DNA from: Cenococcum geophilum 1.58
Taxonomy: Eukaryota > Ascomycota > Dothideomycetes > Gloniales > Gloniaceae
Length of the DNA stretch: 64,000 nucleotides
Direction of reading: 5' to 3'
NCBI GenBank assembly: GCA_001692895.1
Contig: KV748212.1
Coordinates: forward strand, 372,001-436,000
In this document: one piece after another, positions 54,797 to 64,000 of the stretch
Numbering within the stretch: the stretch's first letter is position 1
Layout of the letters: each line of letters opens with the position of its first letter
Notes under the pieces: generated by a model
The model's database searches: none
The model's input: only the letters and a program-made list of their open reading frames with translations
Told to the model about the DNA's origin: nothing
Program-made: the position numbers and the translations under genes

Positions 54797-55444
54797 AGTA
54801 GTAACTCTTTAATTAACGTCTAATACGGATCCTACTGGCCCACGCAGACTACTCCGTATAGGGGGGAATACTTATATATTTACAGGAAGAAAACCCCTGC
54901 AGTTAGGGGAAGAAAAACCCTATAAGCAGCCTCAGTAGGATAAAAAACCCCAATTTACTATATTTGTACATAGCTGCGGCCCTATAGGCCTACAGCACGT
55001 CCTCCTCCTTAGATGTTTTAAACTCCTTAAGAACTACTGCTTCCTTCTCTAGCTTATTTAAAGCTAGGGTTTACTACGTCCTAGCTAGGCCTTGCTAATT
55101 AATCGCTGTATATTTATTGCCTCTCCTATATCTTAACCATCCCCTATATACTATCTCTTATTAACTATTGCTATATACGCCTTACCTCTCCCCCCCTAGA
55201 GCCATCGAAGGCGTAAGGGGAATTTATCCGTTCTAACTACTGTAATACTAAGCAGCGGGATATATTGTATTAGGTATCTTTTATACCTAGGCCCCAGCTA
55301 GGCCCTTTTAAAGGGTCACTACTCCGTTAAAAGAAGATAAGGAAAACCGTAGGTTATAATTTAGGCTACCAGTAGTATTACGGCAGTAAAACGGCAAGTG
55401 ACTGTATGCTCCGCGGGCGATCGCCCTAGGGGTTAGAAGGGGCC
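54797..55444 (-). mobile_element. Retroposon S2, RIP-mutated copy of S1
   Basis: The full length of S1 is matched in the same orientation, with many C-to-T and G-to-A differences. The 3' end keeps ACGTCTAATACGGATCC and GACTACTCCGT (plus strand). A 7-bp GTATATT at 54790-54796 and 55445-55451 may be its target duplication. If so, S2 has about 12 extra bases at its 5' end compared with S1. Confidence 0.75.
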
Positions 55445-55451
55445 GTATATT

Positions 55452-56794
55452 TACTTATTCGTTTATTTATTTACGCGTTTACTTATTCATTAATATAAGG
55501 TCGTTAATGCTTTTAATTAGGGGTTAGGGGATGTTATTAAGTACTATCTATCCATGTTGGATTATATAGGTGCCCTGGATAGGAGAACAGCGTAGTAGTC
55601 GTCGTATTGTAGAGGGCCAATAGTAGTGGTTTTCAAGATCTCACCATCCGAAAATTTTTCACCACCGCCCTTAACGCCCACAACCACCACTAGGTCCTGT
55701 CCGTACGCTATATAACGTCTCTGCGTTAGCTCTAGATCTAAGCTTTAAAGACCTAGGTTCGTAGCCGTTACTATATATAGATGTAGAGTCCGATTTCGAC
55801 GGCCCGCTAAGTATATTACAGTAGTATATCTTTAGGTTTTTGCCGTATATATTAAGTTCTATAATTTACTAGCTCTTATTACTTATACCTTTAAAAATAG
55901 AATATAGTTTTATCTTAACTTCTTTTGTATTTTAGTATAATATATATCTATCCCTTATATTTTTAATACAGGGGTCTTATAGTCACGCGTCTATTTCTTT
56001 TATTAACGTACTATTACATACCTACTAGGTAACTTATGCCTATTCTATAGAGCTTATAAAAAATAAAACATATTATTACCTTTATTTATTTTACCTACTA
56101 GCTGGCTAGGCCTTAGTAGGTAGTCGCGATCTATAGCAGATTGCTAATTAGAGTTTCCCTCTAGGTGGCTAAGCGGGGTTCCTATATAACGGCTAGTTAC
56201 TTTATAATAAGTTTAGGTATAAAAGATATTTAAGGTAGAGAGGCTTATTACTATATAACTATTCGTTTTAGTACTAGTTAGTTATTCTACCGGTACTATA
56301 TAGCTTAGCTCCTCTAGTAATATTAAGCTGGTATTTCCTATAATAGTTAGTAAAGTATTGTTAATAGCGGTATTAGTTGCTATAAGGTTATATACCTATT
56401 ATTTTATAGTAAATTTGTCGTCTTTATATATATCCGCTCGAGCCTAAATTATAGGGTAGATATTATCCTATTAGTTAAGATAATCTATACCTATAGCTTT
56501 GTAGTATAGCTTATATCGCGCTAATCTACCTAAGGTAGAAATCGTATACTTATATTTAGAGCACTGGCGATTTATTAAGCCTATTATAATAGCGATAAAT
56601 ACGGCTCCTTATATTATTATTAAGATTAAATAGGTGTACCTAAAAAGGGTAGTAGATTGTATAACTAATCTAATAGCTGTAATCTACTGCCAGCTATTCT
56701 AATAATTAACTATAATAGCTTGCTCCTTTTAAATTGTAAGTTAAATATACTAAGTAGTATATTATAATAAGCGCTAATAGTATATAAAGCAGTA
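55452..56794 (-). pseudogene. Unrecognised coding relic, minus strand
   Basis: I do not recognise the protein. Read on the minus strand through TAG/TAA, the frame has RIAGSRLQLLDQLYNLLPFL, KEPYLSLLQQAQQIASALNI and TKLQVQIILTNRIISTLQFR. It continues NNRYITLQQLIPLLTILYQL and SLPQIFFIPKLIIKQLAVIQ. The 3' end (55530-55700) is less mutated and reads DLVVVVGVKGGGEKFSDGEI. It looks helical and glutamine-rich, with no transposon motif. Together with 62356-64000 it may be a divergent gene pair. The stretch 55452-55530 is AT-rich with TTATTTATT repeats and holds nothing I can name. Confidence 0.35.
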
Positions 56795-56989
56795 TTATAT
56801 CCTATAGTAAAAAGGAGCTCTTGCTGCACCCGGCCCAAAAAGACCAAAACCAACTAAAAGAACCCTAAAAAACACCTAGAGAATCCCCCTAGGATGCATG
56901 CATCGCAGGGGAGGCATACGTCGAACGACGGTGGCTCGCACTCGCGCGCGACCGCTAGAACTACGCCTAGCAATAACCCTCTATAATAA

Positions 56990-58560
56990 AGACGGGCGAA
57001 TACCATATTATAAAGTGGAAATACCTCTATTAAGAAGGCATCTAATAAAATATAAAGCCTATTAGATATATCTAGTATCTAGAATTGTAGGGAAGTAACT
57101 ATTAGCTATAACGAACTAATATAGCTAGTAGAATAGCTCCGCTAGTCTAGTAAACCTTAGGCGCCCCTTTAGTAAACCCTTAATTAAATCCTCTAATAGC
57201 TAAGTAAAATTAAAAATAAGTATAACCCCCCTTTACCGGCGAACCGCACCTAGGCCGCTATAGCTATGCTTTTATAGTATAGGAAACCTACTCCCCTTAA
57301 GTTAATAACTGTATATATAATTATAATATAACTAAATATAGAATAAGTAGAGGGGCTTAAGGGATAATTAGAAATAGAAGTTCTTATAGAGATATATAAA
57401 GAGGTTTATAACGCTGTTATAGTCTAATACCTTAAGAGTAGAGATATTAGAGTTACCCTAAAAAACTAATAGGTAAAGAAACGAGCCGTAAGGGTAGAGG
57501 ATAGGCTAGGAGAACGTATTAGCATAAAAGTACTCCGTAAGGATTACCTAGTTAAAGTCCTAGCGGTTTCTATAAGCCTTAGGGTAAAAAAGGGACGCTA
57601 GGTGGACAATATAGTAATTATATAGGAGATAGTAAGATAAACGGAACGCCTTATACTAGGACTTAAAATTACCCGAATCTAATAGCTTTAATAGGAAAAT
57701 GTAAACTAAGTATATAATAAGAATAATAAGAGGACACGAGGGTTGCCGAAGACTCGCTAGATGAATATATAGCTTCCTTATCGTTAGTATATATACACCA
57801 AAAATGCAAAAACTCCTTATTTAAAAAGGAATAATTATAAATAGCCTTATATATAATATAAGGCTCTATAACTATAGACTACGCCTAAAATAATGCTATT
57901 GCTATATATAATAGGGACACACCTAATCTATATACGAAGTATAGGTGTGCTGCGGCCACTATGTAGGCCCCTATAATACGAGATATTACTTAAATTANAA
58001 CTAAATAAAATGCGCGAACTGCNACTAAAGCATATATAAGGCATAGGAGAGAGAAAACTGCATTAAATATAGGAGATAGAAGGTAAGGGCTTAATAGCTN
58101 TGGGAATAACTANACGCTAGGTTATATAAATGGAAATAATAGGTAATAAGCTAGGGGGACGTAGGCGCCTTCCTAGCGTTTCCTACCTTTAATACTAGAG
58201 GGCTAGGCTAGCCATCCTAAGCCTTAACGGGCTAGAAGTGACGCTACGCGATATTACTAGACTAATTAGGGATATAAGGGTTATAGGGGATATAAGGGAG
58301 AGGACGCCCCGTAGGAAGACCCCTATAGATAGCAATAGTAGGCTTAAGACTAGGATAATTAAGAATTAGACTTAATACGGTAAATATAATATTTGTAGCT
58401 AACCTATAAAGGGTATATAGCTAACTAGTAAGAATAGGGGAAGAACTAGTAATAATAATAGATTTAAATATAGAAGCGCTAATAAGAATATAAGATATGG
58501 GAATAGAAAGCTCTATATAAAATAAGTAGTAACTAGGGTATAGATATAAGAGATAGAAGC
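56990..58560 (+). pseudogene. LINE-A A2L ORF1 relic
   Basis: It is collinear with 47090-48650 of A1L. The triple zinc-knuckle region lies at about 57890-58060, with GYTQSI, CGHYVGPYNTRYYL and KCANC-type blocks, and contains two of the four N bases. CGHY keeps a cysteine that A1L has lost, so each copy preserves different positions. No start codon can be assigned. Confidence 0.75.
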
Positions 58561-58689
58561 TCTAAATATCCTAAAGAAAATAAAAATAGAAAAAGTAAGG
58601 AATAAAAAAGAGTTAAAAGACCCTTGCTGGGGGTCCGCCACCTATCTATTATATAGTATAACTACGGTAATACAAACTACTGCCTTATA

Positions 58690-59670
58690 AGGCCCTTATT
58701 AGACAGTCTAGACCTAAAGAAATACTATATCCTTACTATATAAGAACTATATTATAATACCTTTATATAATTAACATACTGCCCCTAAGGATTTTAGCTC
58801 CTATATGAACTAAAAGCAGCTATATACGTGTACTTTATAATTAGTAAGGCTATTAGCCTATCCTTATAGTTATAGCAGGTAGTTAACCTAGATATTATAG
58901 TTATAATAATCTAAATATATAGGGGACCGGTATAAATTATTAATATATATAACCCTAGGGTTAAAGGGGTCCTATAAATAGAGAATATTATATTAGTAAT
59001 AAGCTTACTAGAAACTAAAGGTATAGAGTTTATCCTACTAGGAGACATAAACCTTTACTACCTATAGTAAGGGGGTATCTATATTACTGTATATTAACAG
59101 TTAGAGTGCCTACTAAGAGCTATAGATATCTAGGGCTTTAAGCTAGCTACCCCCCTAAGAGTAATTATATAGTAATGAGGCACCGCTAGAAGTATAATTA
59201 ACCTCACATTTATAGATAAAGGCCTATACTAGAGACTTAAAAGGTATAACCCTAAAGAAAAATAGGTACTTACCCTAAACTATATCCCTATCTAAATATA
59301 GCTAAACCTAGATACTAAAGCGTAATTAAATAGAAAAAGATACGTAATAAGGAAGCTTAAGATAGATAGTTTTCTTAATATAGTTAAACAATAACTTTAA
59401 GACCTAGAAGAAATCCACCTAATACTAAATAAGTAAGGCTTATTAGCTACCCCTAAGGAAATTAACTAAAGACTAGAAAGGATCTAGGCAGTAATTAAAA
59501 ATAGGCTAGAAAAGTACTACCCGATCTTAAAACCGGGCCCATATACGCAATATATATAGTCTATATAATATATAGTTCTAGTTACTAGCTAATAATAAGT
59601 AAAAAGGAAATATATAAGTAGCTATAACCCTAAAGATAAGAGATAATATAAAGATATAAGAAACCAGCTA
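58690..59670 (+). pseudogene. LINE-A A2L ORF2 endonuclease relic
   Basis: The frame shows LTIQELYYNTFIQLTYCPQG (QEP changed to QEL), NIYNPRVKGVLQIENII and IEFILLGDINLYYLQ. It is the same domain as in A1L and A3. Most differences from A1L are transitions at CpA or TpG. At about 59086-59100 the sequence differs from A1L by more than point changes (ACTGTATATTAACAG), a small local rearrangement. Confidence 0.85.
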
Positions 59671-62010
59671 AAGAATACCCTAAAAAAAGAAGTAAGGAAT
59701 AACTAGAGATGGTTTATAAATAAGTATACTTCTAACCTAAGCCTCCCCTATAATAAGGGCCTTTAGGCTATAGCAAAATAGGTAAAGAAAAAGGTAGGGC
59801 GCTTAGCAGAAGACTTATACCTACTACCCCTATAAAGAGTAGAAGAATTATAGGCTATAAATAATAATAATAAGAAGGCAAAGATCCTTATAGAAAGGTT
59901 CTTCCCCTAACCGGCTCTAGTAGACCTTAATAATATTACGGGTGAAATACTGGTAACTCGCCTATAGGTTAATAGCGATATAATAATAGAGGAAATGGCT
60001 AAAACTATTAGCCGCCTTTTAAATAATATAGTACTAGGACTAGATGGGATTCCAAATAAGGCCCTAAAAACCTATAGGCCACTTATAGCACCTTGGCTTA
60101 CAGATATAGCCAAAGCATGCTTTGCTATAGGCTACTACCCATAACTTAGAAGATCTATAATAACGGTTATTCTATAAAAAGAAGGTAAAGTAGATTACTT
60201 AATCCTAGGAAGCTACCGCCCTATTACCTTAGAAAACACCCTTAGTAAGATCTTAGAAAGGGTAATAGCGGAACATATAGTAGATATGGTAGAGGAATAC
60301 GCCCTACTACTATAAGGCTAAATAGGGGTAAGAAAGAACCGCTTAATACTATTAGCACTTACGCTACTTACTACCACTATTAAATCTGTATAGGCGATGC
60401 GAAAGGACTTTATAGTATTAATACTTAGCCTAGATATTAGTGGTGCCTATGATAATATACCCTATAAGCGTCTCCTATATACCCTTAGGGCAAAGGGCTT
60501 CCTAAAATAGATTATATAATTTATCTAAGGGTTTATAAGCCAGAAAGAAATATTACTAGTCTTTAGCGGATACTAGAGCCCCCCTATTGCAGTTATAATA
60601 GGAATACTATAAAGATTACCCCTCTCGCCTATACTCTTCCTTTTCTTTATAAGCAACCTACTTAATTTCTTTAAGGAAGGGGCGACATAGGGGATAAGCT
60701 TCGTTAACAATATAAACCTAATTATATACGGGCCAATAGCCGTAAAGAATTGTAGAATACTAGAGAAAGCCTATAACACTTATATAGAATAGGTAAAACG
60801 TTATAGAGTCCAATTCTTACTAGAGAAATACTAGCTAATCTATTTTATAAGAAAACGTAACTAATCTATAGATCTCTAGCATATAATTCGTATCTAAGGC
60901 TTTAGGGGTTAACTAGTTTAGGGCCTAAGGGTATTAGGAGTATAGGTAGATAGTAAGCTTTAGTGGAGCGCATATACAGCGCAAGCGGCCCGTAAAGGCT
61001 AAGTATAGTTTATCACTTTATCTAAGATTGTTAATTCTATATAGGGTCCATGCTTTTAGAGGTTACGCCTACTATATATAGCAGTTGTCCGGCCAACCAT
61101 AATATATAAATCCAGTATTTGGGCCATTAGAGAAACTAAAAAGGGCCCCCCTAAATTACTCCTTAAACTACTTTAAAAGGTCTAAATAGCCTACCTTTAG
61201 AGTATTATAGGCGGGTATAAGCGAACGGCTACAGTACTGCTTAAGAAGGAATCCAATATTCCCCCCCTATAGTTATATATTAAAGCCGCTGTAATATAAA
61301 GAACGTAAAATAAACGTAACTCTAATATTATAAAGTATATTAAGACACGCCTAAGTAAACTATAGAGGGACCCTAGGGTGCCCTATAGGAGAATAAACCA
61401 ATAACCCTAAAGTAGGGAAGAGATATTAGAGAAACAGGTAAAGAAAGCAGAAGAAGAATAGTGCTGCTTTAGGGCCTAGGCCTATATAGAGGAGGAAGGG
61501 AGACGTATAAAAGGTTAGTAAAGATAATAGTAAAATAGAGAAAGAAGCTAAAGTAGAATATATAAGAACGCCGGGAAACTATTTACTGCAATGCAATACT
61601 GGTTGGACTAACGCTAGAGAGGTAAATAGGAGTTAAAGGTATAGAGGCTAACTTAGGCAAGATAAACCTAAGCCATAGTATAGTTAACGCTATAGGGGGT
61701 AGATACCTAAGGGCTCCAAAAAGGCCTAATAAAGGCAGAAAATATAATAGCAACACTCTTAAGAACGGAAATAATAGGACTAAAAAATTAGCTTTACTAG
61801 GTGGGTATTCTAGTAGGTAGCCTAAGATGCGAATATAGCTAGCTAAGATAGACACTAAAACACGTAATACTGCTATACCCCTTACGCACTAATTAAGAAA
61901 TAATACTCTTAGTAGCTGGCATAGAGAACTATAATACACTGCTCTTAATATAAAAAGGCCTTAAGGCGGTTACCTAGTGGCTTATTAGTTAAAATGTGCT
62001 AAATTAGTTC
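59671..62010 (+). pseudogene. LINE-A A2L ORF2 reverse transcriptase and C-terminus relic
   Basis: RT at about 60030-60930 has LDGIPNKALKTYRPLIAPWL, LILGSYRPITLENTLSKILE, LILSLDISGAYDNIPYKRLL, GILQRLPLSPILFLFFIS and SFVNNINLIIYG. Motif A keeps D; the YADD block is VNN. Several codons lost in A1L are kept here (PYKR, APWL). The cysteine block before the C-terminus lies at about 61830-61890. As in A1L, no RNase H is seen. Confidence 0.88.
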
Positions 62011-62340
62011 TAGGTTATAAGGGAAATAGTAATAGAAGGTAAGGGGGCAAGTAGTAGGTGCCCCCTAGTAACTCTATAGTAGTAGAGTAATAGTTTATAA
62101 TACTAGCGCGTCCGTAGGCTTATTACGGCAGCAGTAATTCCTAAAGAGGTTAAACAGTAAGGTAGTAGAGCACTATAGGCGACTTATAGGCGCTAAGTAG
62201 GCGAGTCCTAAAAGGCGGGGAGATGGATCACGGGGTTTTCTCATTTTTCTTAAATAGAGTTTTCTCCCTATATGTAAATAAGGAGTAGTCCGCGTGGGCC
62301 TAATAGGGATCCGAATCGGACGTTAAGTAATGAATTATTA
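62011..62340 (+). other. LINE-A A2L 3' region and tail
   Basis: This is non-coding and ends with GGAGTAGTCCGCGTGGGCC, GGGATCCGAATCGGACG and AATTATTA. GCGTGGGCC matches the S1 tail more closely than the A1L version does. Confidence 0.85.
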
Positions 62341-62355
62341 TTATATCCTATAGTA

Positions 62356-64000
62356 CCTATTATAATCAATTTATAACCGCTAAAATATTTATAAACCTTT
62401 AATTCTACGTCCCTTATTAACACTATACCTACCTAGTATAGCAACAATATAATTAGATAGTGTATATACTATAGAGAAGGTATAATATAAGTCTACTAGT
62501 AAAACTCCTAGGAAGGATAAGTAGATTATATCCGGGTTTAGTATTAGCAGCGCTTATTTATATAAAATTAAAGGGGTAGTTAAGGATATTATAAATAAAA
62601 GCAATATAATATCTATACGCTTTTAAGACTAAATAAATTACACTATTTAAAGTAAGATTATATCTAAAATTGTTAATTAAATCCTAGAGTTTAGTAACGC
62701 TCTAGTTAAATAGACTAAGGAAGTAGCCTAATATCTTCTTACTTATACGCAGTTAAATATACGTAAGAAAGCTAGCCGGGCTAGTACTAAATTAGGACTT
62801 TGGTATAGAGCTATAAATTCTACTATAGGGTACCCTTATATAGAGCCTTAAAATATATATTAATTTCTTTTATCTAAATATGTTAATAAATATAACGTTT
62901 AGGGTCTTATAATTTATATATATTAAGATCTAGAGAATATACTACGGTCTATAATTTATATAGACTTAGGTGCTAGTCTACTTTAAACTAACTTAGTAGA
63001 AGGGTAGATAAGTCTTTTAGATTTCCCTAAAATTTTTAATATTACTTAGAACGCTGGAGTTAACCTAGAGATAGAGGAGCTATAGGTAGATATACTAATA
63101 ATTATACTAGTTTAGAATGTAGGACTTTTAAAGTATGTAATATAATAAACGCTTAAAGCCTCTAAGGATATAATTACTTTTGTAGTTGCGAATATATATA
63201 GTATATAGTAGTAGTCCTTATAGCTTTAAATCTAATACTATTTAGAGTCTTAATTATTTACTAAGAACCCTACTTAAAAGGCTATATTAAAGCGGTCTTA
63301 ATTAAGCCAAAATATTAATTCTAGATAGGTAAAACGTCCTAGGCGCATTAACCCTCGTTCTTAGGTTATATATTCTAATATACTTTTAACTCCGCCTATT
63401 ATGCTAGTTATTTATAAAGAATATTTTCTATAACTAGAGAAAGTGTATTTAGCGGTAATCTACTATAGCAAATTACCCTTTAGCGCGTGCGCGTTATATT
63501 CCATTAGCGAGAGTATTTACCTTAAGCTTATCTACTTTACTTTATACTCTTTACCTCTACTACCTTAACTAACTCTTGCACGGCGCCTCTACGCAACATT
63601 AATTAGTTAATTAATTAGTTTAACCGCTAATTACTACTTTAAGCTATAACTTACTTCCTAAAACTACGGCAATCTACTTAGCAGATTAACTCTTATAATT
63701 GGTTTATCTTACCTACCTACTTTAGACTTATACCTTTACTAAATACTAACTAGATTTTTCTACTTTTATATAGCAACGCTCCACTCCTTCTTTACCCCGC
63801 CTTAGTATCTTTATATATTATAATAAAGGACTTAGATATTATAAAGGGATAGGATATTAATACTCGTCGCCTTAAGGAAATTAAGAGATATAATTCTAGA
63901 TAATATATAAAAGGCCGGGCTTAAAAAATTCATATTTTATACTGCCAAAGATAAAGTACCGCGTAATTAGTTTATTTAAAAGATTTCTAGTAACTTACCT
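62356..64000 (+). pseudogene. Unrecognised coding relic, plus strand, runs off the window
   Basis: I do not recognise the protein. The first 125 bases hold nothing clear. From about 62490 a coherent frame, read through TAG/TAA, has STSKTPRKDKQIISGFSISS, QILEFSNALVKQTKEVAQYL, RASTKLGLQYRAINSTIGYP, IYQDLENILRSIIYIDLGAS and LVEGQISLLDFPKIFNITQN. After a basic stretch (QVKRPRRINPRSQ, about 63320-63360) the frame becomes hydrophobic. It has no transposon motif. It faces away from the relic at 55452-56794, with LINE-A A2L between them. Length exceeds 500 codons and the end is off the window. Confidence 0.4.

Larger units (their letters stand above)
56810..62340 (+). mobile_element. LINE-A full-length copy A2L (5.5 kb)
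   Basis: It is bounded by a perfect 15-bp target duplication TTATATCCTATAGTA (56795-56809 and 62341-62355). It is collinear with A1L over its whole length. After AAAA it starts at GGAGCTCTTGCTGCACCCGG, lacking the first 21 bases seen in A1L. The same domains follow and an ATT-repeat tail ends it. N at 57998, 58023, 58100 and 58113 are assembly ambiguities. All frames carry TAG/TAA stops. Confidence 0.92.

Noticed and set aside
51792-61855. Minus-strand frames at 51792-51998 and 61583-61855
   Set aside because: They are antisense to the same part of LINE-A ORF2 in the two copies.
1-64000. tRNA, rRNA, telomere repeats, centromere-type satellite
   Set aside because: No cloverleaf-like sequence, rRNA core, TTAGGG array or long uniform satellite was seen on reading either strand. 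A covariance-model search would be needed to exclude tRNA relics.

Overview
The window reads as an AT-rich, transposon-packed block of a filamentous ascomycete (Pezizomycotina-type) genome that has passed through repeat-induced point mutation (RIP). Almost every recognisable protein is a transposon protein. Reading frames are broken almost only by TAG and TAA standing where CAG, CAA or TGG is expected, TpA is very common, and CpA/TpG are scarce. I see no intact host gene, rRNA, tRNA or CRISPR array. Long frames over the 12-bp minisatellites are artefacts. I cannot name the species.

Layout, left block (1-37123). The substrate is a Tad-type LINE (LINE-A3, only 16858-18066 visible). A Ty1/copia element (gag end to 3' LTR, 2384-16857) lies in it. 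The copia was hit by a chromodomain gypsy (family B, copy B1, ending 2383) and by gypsy family A (A1, 5297-15620, target duplication GGAAG). A1 carries two copies, in opposite orientation, of a 1.7-kb terminal-inverted-repeat DNA element full of minisatellites (8156-9865 and 10330-12023). LINE-A3 was also hit by gypsy C (18067-22172), which holds a 272-bp TTAA-flanked MITE and ends against a third TIR element. That TIR element is split by a full-length LINE-B (22408-35092, minus strand), itself split by gypsy B2 (25618-32012, target duplication TGCCC).

Right block (35109-64000). Unrecognised coding relics flank a second gypsy A copy (A2, 37124-44018, minus, target duplication GTAAA). A2 lacks both TIR elements and so gives their empty sites. 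A Plavaka/KDZ-like DNA-transposon transposase, minus strand, runs from about 54789 to 45830 in pieces. It is interrupted by a full-length LINE-A copy (A1L, 46921-52498), a 642-bp LINE-tailed retroposon (S1, 52703-53344) and a solo LTR (54223-54486). A second retroposon (S2, 54797-55444) and a second full-length LINE-A (A2L, 56810-62340) follow. A2L sits between two divergent unrecognised coding relics (55452-56794 minus, 62356-64000 plus).

Element ends were set by LTR pairs, terminal repeats, target-site duplications and comparison of copies inside the window, so they are firmer than the protein domain limits, which are approximate. The least ordinary items are the minisatellite-bearing TIR family with one palindromic end, the S1/S2 retroposons that share a 3' tail with LINE-A, the TTAA MITE that escaped RIP, and a 25-bp palindrome module shared by unrelated LTR retrotransposons.
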